A stretch of DNA of 64,000 nucleotides. Source: Hominenteromicrobium mulieris (GTDB lineage Bacteria; Bacillota; Clostridia; Oscillospirales; Acutalibacteraceae). Shown here one piece after another: positions 16,324 through 24,141 of the stretch. Location: NCBI RefSeq assembly GCF_020687165.1, contig NZ_JAJEQC010000001.1. The stretch is one strand, 5' to 3'. The notes beneath the pieces were generated by a model that worked only from the letters and a program-made list of their open reading frames with translations, was not told the origin of the DNA and made no database searches. Numbering within the stretch: position 1 is the first letter of the stretch; the number at the start of each line of letters is the position of its first letter. Made by a program: the position numbers and the translations under genes.

Positions 16324-16836
16324 TTATTTCAGAACTTTTTCGTAGGCAAAGCGGTCTGCGCCGTCCGTAAGGTGAATGATGCCGCAGCGAATGTAACCGT
16401 TCTTTTCGAGCGTGTGCTGCATGATGATGTTGCCGGGATGCGTATCGCATCGCATGGAGGTGACACCCGCTTCAAGCGAGAGTTTCGCGCAGTAGGTCAT
16501 CAAAAACGATGCTGCGCCGCGGTTCTTGGCGCTTTTTGCCGCCATAATGCGGTGCACGATGCCGTAGATTTTGTTTTCTGTCTGCCACGCGCCGTTATAA
16601 ATTTCGTGGTATGTCGGCTCGTCGCCCACATACACGGCGGCACTTGCAAGAATATTGTTTTCGTCGTCTATCACAACACGGCAGATTCTATTTTGAATGT
16701 CCTCACGCAGGGTGGTTTCGTTCGGGTAGCCGTTTTGCCACTGGTCGATGCCGAGCGCCCGCAGCGAAGCTTTCGCGTTTTCTAGCATCTCAAGCAGATA
16801 GGGCAGGTCACAGAGCTCTGCATTTCTGATCTTCAT
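16324..16836 (-). CDS. GNAT family N-acetyltransferase
   Basis: The 170-residue protein has a GNAT fold pattern: IRNAELCDLPYLLEML at the N-terminus, RIMAAKSAKNRGAASFLMTYCAKLSLEAG as motif A (with NRGAAS for the acetyl-CoA loop), and MQHTLEKNGYIRCGII as motif B. Substrate unknown. AAAGGATG lies just upstream of its start. It is convergent with the NSS transporter and divergent from the SRP RNA. Confidence 0.8.
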   Translation of the reverse strand: MKIRNAELCDLPYLLEMLENAKASLRALGIDQWQNGYPNETTLREDIQNRICRVVIDDENNILASAAVYVGDEPTYHEIYNGAWQTENKIYGIVHRIMAAKSAKNRGAASFLMTYCAKLSLEAGVTSMRCDTHPGNIIMQHTLEKNGYIRCGIIHLTDGADRFAYEKVLK

Positions 16837-16934
16837 TTTCTTTCATCCTTTCCCGTTTTGCCGCGCAGAATCTGCAAAAAATCCCATGTGCGCGTTACAA
16901 ATATGAACATATACAAAATTATACGATTTTTTGC

Positions 16935-16963
16935 TTGCCTTTTCAAGGGAAAACGTGTATAAT
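16935..16963 (+). promoter_or_regulatory. Promoter of the SRP RNA gene
   Basis: TTGCCT at 16935-16940 and a perfect TATAAT at 16958-16963 are 17 bases apart. Confidence 0.75.
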
Positions 16964-16969
16964 ACTAAA

Positions 16970-17168
16970 GTACGCGGTCAAGTATGTTCCGCGCACGGAA
17001 AAAGCCAAGGCGGTTGGAATATACCGTGGAATATGCGAGCGGACAGGTCTGCGCGGCGAGACACCGTGAACCATGTCAGGCGGGGGACCGAGCAGCATTA
17101 AGCGGATCGTCTGGTGCGATGCAGGCTGCCTGTCCGTTCACATATTCTACGTTCCAAGCGTCTTTTTC
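16970..17168 (+). ncRNA. ffs: Signal recognition particle RNA (large bacterial type)
   Basis: The diagnostic core GAACCATGTCAGG (17068-17080) and AGCAGCATTAAG (17091-17102) of bacterial SRP RNA flanks a short hairpin CGG-GGGA-CCG, a GNRA tetraloop in place of the common GGAA. Arms further out pair: GGACAGG with CCTGTCC, GAATATG-like segments, and TTGGAA (17014-17019) with TTCCAA (17152-17157). A 5' Alu-like part with GCGG/CCGC hairpin precedes it. A perfect -10 box lies just upstream and TTTTTCTTTT just downstream. Position directly before dnaX is the usual Firmicutes arrangement. Ends are estimated. Confidence 0.85.
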
Positions 17169-17201
17169 TTTTATCACTCACAAAGAAAGGAGCGCCGCCG
17201 T

Positions 17202-18809
17202 TTGTATAAAGCGTTATACAGAAAATATCGTCCGCAGCAGTTTTCCGATGTCGTCGGTCAGCCGCAGGTGACGGTCACGTTAAAAAACGAACTGATGGCC
17301 GGGCGCATTTCGCACGCATATCTGTTCACCGGCTCGCGCGGCACGGGAAAAACGACCTGCGCAAAAATTCTGGCGAAGGCGGTCAATTGCATGGATCCCC
17401 AAAACGGCGATCCATGCGGCAAGTGCGACGTGTGCAGAGGACTGGATGACGGCTCTGTTTTGGACGTTGTAGAGCTGGACGCCGCGAGCAACAACGGCGT
17501 AGACAGCATCCGTGCGCTCATTGAAGAATCCAACTTCACGCCGACTACGGCGAAATACCGCGTATATATCATCGATGAGGTGCACATGCTTTCCGTTTCG
17601 GCGTTCAATGCCCTCTTAAAAACGCTCGAAGAACCTCCCGCACACGTCATTTTCATTTTGGCGACGACCGAAGTCCATAAGCTGTTGCCGACGATTTTAT
17701 CGCGCTGTCAGCGTTTTGATTTCCGCCGCATCGCACCGGAGGACATCGCAGGGCGCCTTGAGTGGGTCTGCACGCAGGAAAATGTGACAATCGACCACGA
17801 TGCCGCGATGCTCATCGCCGTTACGGCAGACGGCGGCATGCGCGACGCGCTTTCCATTTTGGATCAGTGCATCGGTCGCAGCGACGGGCACGTGACGTAT
17901 GGGCTCGTTGCGGAAACGGCGGGCCTTGCGGGGCGTGGGCACTTAATTGAACTCGCCGAGTGCATTCGCACGGGCGACCGCACCGCGGCACTCGAAAAGA
18001 TCAACGCGCTGTATAAGTCTTCCAAAGACATGGGCAGGCTGTGCGAGGAGCTTGCGGGCTTTTTTCGCAATTTGATGCTCATCAAAACGATGAAGGACGC
18101 AAGCGGGCTTGTAAATGCCGTTGGCGAAGAGCTGGAAGCCATGACCAAAACGGCGCTTTCCATGGAGCTTTCAACGATTCTGCACGCGCTCGATGCGTTC
18201 CAGTCCGCGCAGTCGCGCATGAAGACCATGAATAAGCGCACGGAAATGGAAATGACGTTTATCCGTCTTTGCACGCCGGAAATGGATACCTCGCCCGCAG
18301 CACTCTTGCGCCGCATTGAAGTTTTGGAGCGCGGCGGCCTGCGCCGTCCCATCACCCCGGCACCGAATGTATCCGCGGCTGAAGCACCGGCAGCACCGGT
18401 ACAACAGCCCGAGACACCACAGAACAACGCACCTGTGCAGCCCGCGGTAAAGGACAAGCCGCAGTCCACAGAGGAGCTTGCAAAAAATGCGCAGCCGTTC
18501 GACGGCTGGTCGGACATTATCGGCTATATGGAAAATTACTCAAAGTCGGTGGCGTCGGCATTCAAGGGCTCAGCGGCATACATCAGCGGCGACTACATGC
18601 TCATCGAAGCGCCGCAGATTGCGTTTGATCTCTTGAAACGTGCCAGCCAGAGAGAAAAGATCCGCGAGGCCATTCAGCAGGTGACCGGGCGTGTGTATAA
18701 ACTCGGCCCTTATAAGCCGCCCGCAGCGGACGGCGAAAAACCGAAAGATCCGCTCGACGCCTTTTTGCACGATATGCGCGAAGCCGGCGTGGAGATCGAA
18801 GAAAAATAA
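17202..18809 (+). CDS. dnaX: DNA polymerase III subunits gamma/tau
   Basis: The 535-residue protein begins YKALYRKYRPQQFSDVVGQ, has Walker A GSRGTGKTT, a zinc module CMDPQNGDPCGKCDVC, Walker B/DExx-like IIDEVHMLS, and sensor region ILSRCQRFDFRRI. The middle is the clamp-loader collar, then a Pro/Ala-rich linker around residues 380-430 and a tau-type C-terminal domain. It loads the beta clamp and couples polymerases at the fork. A TTG start at 17202 with AAAGGAG 9 bases upstream is chosen; an open frame upstream to 17073 lies inside the SRP RNA. Confidence 0.95.
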   Translation: MYKALYRKYRPQQFSDVVGQPQVTVTLKNELMAGRISHAYLFTGSRGTGKTTCAKILAKAVNCMDPQNGDPCGKCDVCRGLDDGSVLDVVELDAASNNGVDSIRALIEESNFTPTTAKYRVYIIDEVHMLSVSAFNALLKTLEEPPAHVIFILATTEVHKLLPTILSRCQRFDFRRIAPEDIAGRLEWVCTQENVTIDHDAAMLIAVTADGGMRDALSILDQCIGRSDGHVTYGLVAETAGLAGRGHLIELAECIRTGDRTAALEKINALYKSSKDMGRLCEELAGFFRNLMLIKTMKDASGLVNAVGEELEAMTKTALSMELSTILHALDAFQSAQSRMKTMNKRTEMEMTFIRLCTPEMDTSPAALLRRIEVLERGGLRRPITPAPNVSAAEAPAAPVQQPETPQNNAPVQPAVKDKPQSTEELAKNAQPFDGWSDIIGYMENYSKSVASAFKGSAAYISGDYMLIEAPQIAFDLLKRASQREKIREAIQQVTGRVYKLGPYKPPAADGEKPKDPLDAFLHDMREAGVEIEEK

Positions 18810-18841
18810 ATTTAAAAACTACACAGTAAGGAGTCTTAACT

Positions 18842-19192
18842 ATGAAAGCACGTTTACCGCAGGGTATGGGCGGCGGCGGAGCCGCAAATTTGCAGCAGCT
18901 TGCACGCCAGGCACAGAAGATGCAGGAGCAGATGGAGCAGATTACCACGGAGCTCGAAGCGAAGGAATACACCGCGGCCGCAGGCGGCGGTGCCGTTTCC
19001 GCAACCGTAACGGGCAAAATGGAAGTAAAGAATATCGACATCAAGCCGGAGGTCATCGACCCTGATGATGCCGAGATGCTCGGCGACCTCGTCGCTGCTG
19101 CCGTCAACGAAGCACTGCGCGCAGCCGCAAACGAGAAAGAGGAGAAGCTTGGCGCAATCTCCGGCGGCATGAGCCTTCCGGGCATCCTCTAA
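18842..19192 (+). CDS. YbaB/EbfC nucleoid-associated protein
   Basis: The 116-residue protein has the helical LQQLARQAQKMQEQMEQITTELEAKEY segment, then GGGAVSATVTGKMEVKNIDIKPEVIDPDDAEMLGDLV and VNEALRAA, the full YbaB pattern. It starts with a Gly-rich stretch. Members bind DNA as dimers. It sits between dnaX and recR as in most Firmicutes; its TAA overlaps the recR ATG by one base. Confidence 0.95.
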   Translation: MKARLPQGMGGGGAANLQQLARQAQKMQEQMEQITTELEAKEYTAAAGGGAVSATVTGKMEVKNIDIKPEVIDPDDAEMLGDLVAAAVNEALRAAANEKEEKLGAISGGMSLPGIL

Positions 19193-19794
19193 TGGCCGGT
19201 TATCACGTACCGCCGCTCGAACGGCTCGTCGATAAATTTGAGAGCTTGCCGGGCGTGGGGCATAAATCCGCACAGCGCATTGCGTATGCCGTGCTCAACA
19301 TGGATAAAGCGGATGCCGAAAGCTTTGCGCAGGCGATCATCGACGCGCATGAGCAGATCCATTACTGCTCCGTGTGCTGCAATTTGACGGACGGCGACCT
19401 TTGCCCCGTGTGCCGCGATGAAAGCCGAGACCGCTCGGTTATCTGCGTGGTGGAAGACCCACGCGACGTGTTCGCACTGGAGCGCACAAATGAGTTCCAC
19501 GCGACCTACCACGTGCTGCACGGTGCCATTTCGCCGCTTGGCGGCATCGGGCCGGATCAGCTCAAAATAAAAGAGCTTTTGCGTCGCGTGCAGGACGGCA
19601 CCGTGCAGGAGGTCATCATGGCGACGAACCCGACCGTTGAGGGCGAAGCGACCGCCATGTACATTTCGCGCCTGTTAAAGCCGCTCGGTATCCGCGTAAC
19701 GCGTCTTGCGTACGGCATCCCGGTCGGCGGCGACCTCGAATATGCCGATGAAGTGACGCTTTCCCGCGCCATTGAGGGCAGACAGGAGCTGTAA
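19192..19794 (+). CDS. recR: Recombination mediator protein RecR
   Basis: The 200-residue protein shows the helix-hairpin-helix LVDKFESLPGVGHKSAQRIAYAVL, the C4 zinc finger CSVCCNLTDGDLCPVC and a Toprim domain with VICVVEDPRDVFALE, plus TNPTVEGEATAMYISRLLKP. With RecF and RecO it loads RecA at gaps and breaks. The start overlaps the ybaB stop (TAATG), so it is coupled. No terminator is seen before the smpB promoter. Confidence 0.96.
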   Translation: MAGYHVPPLERLVDKFESLPGVGHKSAQRIAYAVLNMDKADAESFAQAIIDAHEQIHYCSVCCNLTDGDLCPVCRDESRDRSVICVVEDPRDVFALERTNEFHATYHVLHGAISPLGGIGPDQLKIKELLRRVQDGTVQEVIMATNPTVEGEATAMYISRLLKPLGIRVTRLAYGIPVGGDLEYADEVTLSRAIEGRQEL

Positions 19795-19807
19795 AATCGA
19801 TTTCGCG

Positions 19808-19836
19808 TTGACAAAACCGCGAAAGTGGTGTATAGT
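19808..19836 (+). promoter_or_regulatory. Promoter of smpB-ssrA
   Basis: TTGACA at 19808-19813 and TATAGT at 19831-19836 are 17 bases apart, close to consensus. Confidence 0.82.
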
Positions 19837-19869
19837 AAATCACACACAAAGCAGAAGGAGGCAGGCCAA

Positions 19870-20334
19870 GTGGCAAAAACAGAATTTAAAACGATTGCCC
19901 AGAACAAAAAGGCCTACCACGACTACTTTGTGGAGGAGACCCTTGAAGCGGGCATTGAGCTTTGCGGCACAGAGGTGAAATCGCTGCGGCAGGGCAGATG
20001 CAACTTAAAGGACGCGTGGTGCTCTGTTGTGGACGGTGAAATGCTCTTAAACGGCTGCCATATCAGCCCGTATGAGCAGGGCAACATCTTTAACCGCGAT
20101 CCCATGCGGGTGCGCCGTTTGCTCATGCACAAGCGCGAGATCATGCGGCTTTTTGGCCTTTCCAAAACCGTCGGTTATTCGCTCATTCCGCTTTCCGTGT
20201 ACTTTAAGGGTTCGCGGGTGAAGGTGCAGGTCGGTCTATGCAAGGGCAAAAAGCTCTACGACAAGCGAGCCGATATGGCCGCGCGTGATGCTCAACGCGA
20301 TATTCAGCGTGCGCTGAAAGAGAAAAACAGATAA
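19870..20334 (+). CDS. smpB: SsrA-binding protein SmpB
   Basis: The 154-residue protein contains NKKAYHDYFVEETLEAGIELCGTEVKSLRQGRCNLKDAW, then ISPYEQGNIFNRDPMRVRRLLMHKREI and the basic C-terminal tail KGKKLYDKRADMAARDAQRDIQRALKEK. It binds tmRNA and delivers it to stalled ribosomes. A GTG start at 19870 with AAGGAGG 8 bases upstream is chosen over an in-frame ATG at 19825. It lies 27 bases before the tmRNA gene. Confidence 0.96.
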   Translation: MAKTEFKTIAQNKKAYHDYFVEETLEAGIELCGTEVKSLRQGRCNLKDAWCSVVDGEMLLNGCHISPYEQGNIFNRDPMRVRRLLMHKREIMRLFGLSKTVGYSLIPLSVYFKGSRVKVQVGLCKGKKLYDKRADMAARDAQRDIQRALKEKNR

Positions 20335-20361
20335 AAGCGGTAGCAATATCGCTTTTTATAT

Positions 20362-20709
20362 GGGGATGTAAAGGTTTCGACGGGGACTGGAAGCTCTGGT
20401 AAGCGAGTAGCGGTGCGGGACCGCTATAAAATCCGCAAACTTAAAATTAAACGACAACAATACAGTTGCTGTTGCTGCTTAATTAAGCAGCCGTTCTTAC
20501 CCGTAGGACCGCGGACGGGATAAGAGCGTCACTTAGCGGTGCACGTGAACGGGCCCACGCCTTTAAGCCCGTCATGATCTAAAGGCTACTGATGCACAAA
20601 GCCTGCTGTTCGGCGGTGCGCGGAGGGAATGTCAAAAGAGCCGCTACACTCGTAGAAAGCCCCGGTAACCGGTTTTCGGACGCGGGTTCGATTCCCGCCA
20701 TCTCCACCA
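20362..20709 (+). ncRNA. ssrA: Transfer-messenger RNA (tmRNA, one-piece)
   Basis: The 5' GGGGATGTAAAGGTTTCGACGG start and the 3' end GGTTCGATTCCCGCCATCTCCACCA form the tRNA-like domain with CCA encoded. The acceptor stem pairs GGGGATG with CATCTCC. The mRNA-like part has a resume codon GCA at 20435 and encodes ANLKLNDNNTVAVAA, stopping at 20480-20482. It rescues stalled ribosomes with SmpB and tags nascent peptides for proteolysis. It directly follows smpB. Confidence 0.97.
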
Positions 20710-20711
20710 GA

Positions 20712-20747
20712 AAAAAGGTCTTTGTCATTTTTGACAAAGACCTTTTT
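20712..20747. terminator. Terminator of tmRNA (works on both strands)
   Basis: GGTCTTTGTCA (20717-20727) pairs with TGACAAAGACC (20732-20742), flanked by A tract on the left and TTTTT on the right. Confidence 0.88.
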
Positions 20748-20880
20748 CAGTGAAATTTGCCTTGCGGCGAGTGAAATAATAACCTGCGGTTATTGTAAAA
20801 TTGCTTCGCAGTGAAATGCACTGCGCGCGTTAAGGGCGAATTTAATAACAACTGCAAGTTGTTTTCACATTGCGATGAAG
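20748..20880. repeat. Cluster of short inverted repeats downstream of tmRNA
   Basis: The stretch consists of consecutive short palindromes: AATAACC-TGC-GGTTATT (around 20787-20803), ATTGC-TTC-GCAGT, TGCACTGCGCGC, AACAAC-TGCAA-GTTGTT and CATTGCGATG. The phrase GTGAAAT recurs between them. It looks like a mobile or recombinogenic small repeat region or degraded element end. No coding frame is apparent. Confidence 0.5.
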
Positions 20881-20894
20881 GAGCAGTATTTCAC

Positions 20895-20924
20895 TTGACA
20901 GTTATTAGGTGGATTTACTATAAT
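20895..20924 (+). promoter_or_regulatory. Near-consensus promoter of the HNH gene
   Basis: TTGACA at 20895-20900 and TATAAT at 20919-20924 are 18 bases apart. Confidence 0.82.
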
Positions 20925-20983
20925 GAATTTAAGATTAAAGTCGCATTTTAGATAGTACTTGCATGTGGAAAGGAGATATGGTG

Positions 20984-21727
20984 ATGAAACAGTGGCCATA
21001 TCATTTTCAAAGCTCTATGTCGAATGTATTGGTGATCGTTGCAGCTTTAATGGCGATTTTCCTTGTGATTTATGGTTTATACCGAATATTGCGTAACCCT
21101 TTTCATTATCCATATTTTGTGCGTTCTTTTGATGTATCTCGGAAGAGAAATGTAGACATTGAAGATTATATAGATAAATATTTGTGTAGTGAATTTGGCT
21201 GGAATTGTATAGTGGAACACCATAATACGATCATAAATTGGAAGAAAAGAACGGAGAGTTACATTCAAACTTGTATATTGAAAAAGAGGCGTACTCGCCA
21301 GCTTTATGAAATCATAGATGACAATTTTGCTTTTCGCTTTAAAACGGTTAGAGATCAAACAAGATACAGACAGCAAAATTACGTGAAGACATCCTATAAA
21401 GTGTCCGTGCTTGATTCTGAAATAGCTGTTGATTGGGACTGGCTTGTACAACGTCATAGAAAATTAGAGAGAATAGGGTTTGAAGCGACACTGAAAGAAT
21501 ACCATAGTCGAGATCAGCGGCGACAGATGACAAAAGAGTTACGCCAACAGATCATGAAACGGGATCACTATACATGTCAAAATTGCGGAAAGTACATGCC
21601 GGATGGAGTAGGACTCCAAATCGACCATATTATTCCGATTTCAAAAGGCGGAAAAACGGTTGCGTCTAATTTGCAGGTGCTGTGTTCAAAATGTAATGGC
21701 AGAAAGGGGAATAGAAGAACGACATAA
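20984..21727 (+). CDS. Membrane-anchored HNH endonuclease domain protein
   Basis: The 247-residue protein has an N-terminal transmembrane segment (VLVIVAALMAIFLVIYGLYRIL, about residues 13-34), an uncharacterised middle of about 140 residues rich in Arg, Lys and Tyr, and a C-terminal HNH domain: QQIMKRDHYTCQNCG, LQIDHIIPISKGG, NLQVLCSKCNGRKGN with two CxxC pairs and the DH-N-x-x pattern. Codon use is clearly AT-richer than the neighbours, suggesting transfer. ATG 20984 lies 8 bases after AAAGGAG; ATG 20978 is too close. The nuclease may act in DNA uptake or defence; target unknown. Confidence 0.8.
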   Translation: MKQWPYHFQSSMSNVLVIVAALMAIFLVIYGLYRILRNPFHYPYFVRSFDVSRKRNVDIEDYIDKYLCSEFGWNCIVEHHNTIINWKKRTESYIQTCILKKRRTRQLYEIIDDNFAFRFKTVRDQTRYRQQNYVKTSYKVSVLDSEIAVDWDWLVQRHRKLERIGFEATLKEYHSRDQRRQMTKELRQQIMKRDHYTCQNCGKYMPDGVGLQIDHIIPISKGGKTVASNLQVLCSKCNGRKGNRRTT

Positions 21728-21730
21728 AGA

Positions 21731-21788
21731 AAGAACACAAATCGTGAGCAGTTAGTTTAAAACGATTTGTGTTCTTTTGCTTTTTAAT
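21731..21788 (+). terminator. Intrinsic terminator of the HNH gene
   Basis: AAGAACACAAATCGT (21731-21745) pairs with ACGATTTGTGTTCTT (21762-21776) and is followed by TTGCTTTTT. Confidence 0.85.
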
Positions 21789-21804
21789 TAAAATATAAGC
21801 TTTT

Positions 21805-22641
21805 TTAGCTCTCCTCAACCATCGCTCTCAAAAGTTCAATTTCGGCTTTGTAGCCGGGGAGTTCGTTTGGAGTTTCGAGATAAAAGGGGAGGCGGCGCAG
21901 GACAGGGTGGTTGATGATGCGGCGGAACGCTTCCGTGCCAATCTTGCCCTCGCCGATCTTTGCGTGGCGGTCTTTGTGAGAGGAAAGCCCGAAGATGCTG
22001 TCGTTAATGTGTACCGCTTTCAGACGGTTAAGCCCAATCACGCGGTCAAACTCCGTCAACACACCGTCGAGGTCGTTTACAATGTCATACCCGGCATCGA
22101 ACACGTGGCAGGTATCGAGGCACACGCCCATGAGGTCGGAGAGCGTTACGCGGTCCAGAATTTCACGGAGTTCCTCAAAATGAGAGCCGACTTCCGTGCC
22201 CTTGCCTGCCATGGTCTCGAGTAAAACCGTGGTGGTCTGTTCGGGAGATAAAATGGCGTTCAGCGTTTCGCTGATCTGTGTGACGCCGGTCTCGATGCCT
22301 TGTCCAACGTGGCTGCCGGGGTGGAAGTTATAGAGATTGTGCGGTGTGGCTTCCAGACGCTTCAAATCATCCTGCATCGTTTCGCGGGCAAATGTGCGGG
22401 TGTCTTCGTTTGCGGAGCAGGGATTGATCGTATACGGCGCGTGGGCGAGCAGCACGGCAAAGTGGTTTTCCGCCGCTAACTCGTTTAACTTCTGTGCATC
22501 GTTCAGATCAAGCGGCTTTGCACGGCTGCCGCGCGGGTTTCGCGTGAAGAACTGGAACGTATCCGCGCCGATGGAAAGTGCCGTTTTGCCCATGGCGTAG
22601 TAGCCCTTAGAGGCAGAAAGATGACAACCGATGTGCAGCAT
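21805..22641 (-). CDS. nfo: Endonuclease IV (AP endonuclease)
   Basis: The 278-residue protein has the Nfo zinc-ligand motifs: LHIGCHLSASKG at the start, FQFFTRNPRGSRAK, NFHPGSHVGQG, LLETMAGKGTEVG, GVCLDTCHVFDAGYD, HINDSIFGLSSHKDRHAKIGEG and FYLETPNE. It cleaves DNA 5' of abasic sites in base-excision repair. It follows the nitroreductase gene by 3 bases, so both are in one transcript facing the MarR gene at 23531. Confidence 0.95.
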   Translation of the reverse strand: MLHIGCHLSASKGYYAMGKTALSIGADTFQFFTRNPRGSRAKPLDLNDAQKLNELAAENHFAVLLAHAPYTINPCSANEDTRTFARETMQDDLKRLEATPHNLYNFHPGSHVGQGIETGVTQISETLNAILSPEQTTTVLLETMAGKGTEVGSHFEELREILDRVTLSDLMGVCLDTCHVFDAGYDIVNDLDGVLTEFDRVIGLNRLKAVHINDSIFGLSSHKDRHAKIGEGKIGTEAFRRIINHPVLRRLPFYLETPNELPGYKAEIELLRAMVEES

Positions 22642-22644
22642 GGC

Positions 22645-23358
22645 TTATTCCTTGGAGTTCCAGTTTTTGTAGATCTCTTTTGTGGAACGCACCATTTCCT
22701 GCGCAAAATCGGAAACATATTTGCGGTTATAGAACGCCTTCGTGCGGTCGTTTGGCATCATTTCGAGCAGCTCTTCTTCAGAAAGTTCACGATACCGGTT
22801 CTCAAACACGATGGAGCTCTTTGCAAAACGAGTTGTCTGCTTTCTTTCCTTTTGCTGCTGGGTGGGATAGCCGAAGACCAGCATGCAAAGCGGCGCGACC
22901 TGCGGGGGCAGGTTTAAAAGCTCTTTGTGAATCTCGAAGTTCTCCACAATATCGCCGATATAGCAGGAACCGATGCCGAGGCTTTCCGCGGCGATGCAGG
23001 CTGTGTGTGCGGCGATGACGGCATCTTCCGTTGCAAGCACCATGTTGCTGAGCTCCGGCGCGGGAATGTTTTCGCAGCCCGCCATTTTGAACTTTCTGTA
23101 CCAACGGTGGTAATCTGCACAGAAAATGAGCACCATTTTCGCCTGTGCAATGAACGGCTGATGATCACAGGTTTCGGCAAGCTTATCCTTAATGGACTGA
23201 TCCGTCACGTCGATGATGGAGTACGGCATGCAGTTGCCGCCGGTCGGTGCGCGCATGGCAGCGGCAAGGATAATATCTTTGATTTCGGGTGAGATCTCCT
23301 TATCCTCAAAAACACGGACGGACTTGCGGTTCATCAAAACTTGAATCGTTTCATTCAT
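22645..23358 (-). CDS. NfsA/FRase-like nitroreductase family flavoprotein
   Basis: The 237-residue protein begins VLMNRKSVRVFEDKEISPEIKDIILAAAMRAPTGGN, the FMN-binding start of the nitroreductase family, and has CIAAESLGIGSCYIGDIV, plus LCMLVFGYP. It probably reduces quinones or nitro compounds with NAD(P)H. It starts about 170 bases from a divergent MarR gene, a common regulator-target arrangement. Exact substrate unknown. Confidence 0.88.
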   Translation of the reverse strand: MNETIQVLMNRKSVRVFEDKEISPEIKDIILAAAMRAPTGGNCMPYSIIDVTDQSIKDKLAETCDHQPFIAQAKMVLIFCADYHRWYRKFKMAGCENIPAPELSNMVLATEDAVIAAHTACIAAESLGIGSCYIGDIVENFEIHKELLNLPPQVAPLCMLVFGYPTQQQKERKQTTRFAKSSIVFENRYRELSEEELLEMMPNDRTKAFYNRKYVSDFAQEMVRSTKEIYKNWNSKE

Positions 23359-23471
23359 TTTTTAGACCCCTTCCAAATTGTTGTAATTAAGCTGCTAACA
23401 GTATAGCACAATAAAGCATCTGTGTAAAGAAAAATATAGAGCCGAAGTGCACGGGAAAACGGTACTATGGG

Positions 23472-23499
23472 TTGACAAATTTAACAGCGGGGTTATAAT
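23472..23499 (+). promoter_or_regulatory. Promoter of the marR gene at 23531
   Basis: TTGACA at 23472-23477 and TATAAT at 23494-23499 are 16 bases apart. Confidence 0.8.
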
Positions 23500-23530
23500 A
23501 ATATCAAAGAGGCGTATGAGGAGTGCGGCT

Positions 23531-24034
23531 ATGGAATTGCATGAACTGATGGGAAAATTACATAAGCTGGAGCTTGTGCAACAGCTTGCGCATCGGCGTG
23601 GGGCGCAGGAGCATGGTCTGTATTTCGGCCAGATGCCTGTGCTGGATTTCATTGCGGCAAATCCCGGGTGTACACAGGTGCAGGTGGCAGACCATCTGCG
23701 TGTCAGCCCGGCCTCCATTGCGCTCTCTACAAAGCGTTTGCAGAAGGCGGGGTATCTCACAAAAGAAGTGGATGCCGAAAACTTACGCTGCAAGCGGCTT
23801 TATATCTCAGAAGAAGGGCAAAGGGCCTGTGCCATGTGCCGCGAGCGGTTAGACCAGATCGACGCGGTGGCGTTTCAGGGCTTTTCGGAAGAAGAGCTTG
23901 AAGTGTTTTCCTCTTTTTTGGATCGCGTGACGCTCAACATGACGGGCGAGAGCGAGAATGTTGTGAGCGGCGAATTGTTCGGCCATTTGTGCCGGGAGCT
24001 CGATGCCATTGAAAAAGAGGCGAAGAAAAGCTGA
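23531..24034 (+). CDS. MarR family transcriptional regulator
   Basis: The 167-residue protein has a winged helix-turn-helix, NPGCTQVQVADHLRVSPASIALSTKRLQKAGYL, with a wing DAENLRCKRLYISEEGQ. The usual DxR is replaced by DAENLRCKR, still keeping Arg. GAGGAG at 23518-23523 precedes ATG 23531. It is divergent from the nitroreductase-nfo pair and may control it in response to oxidants or electrophiles; that is inference from position. Confidence 0.86.
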   Translation: MELHELMGKLHKLELVQQLAHRRGAQEHGLYFGQMPVLDFIAANPGCTQVQVADHLRVSPASIALSTKRLQKAGYLTKEVDAENLRCKRLYISEEGQRACAMCRERLDQIDAVAFQGFSEEELEVFSSFLDRVTLNMTGESENVVSGELFGHLCRELDAIEKEAKKS

Positions 24035-24141
24035 TTTTCTGGTAAGGTTGTGTTTTTTACCATCTGATTTGCAAAAAATATCAAATACATTCCTGCGTTC
24101 TTTCATTATAATAAAGGCGTAAACACAGAGGCGATACCACA

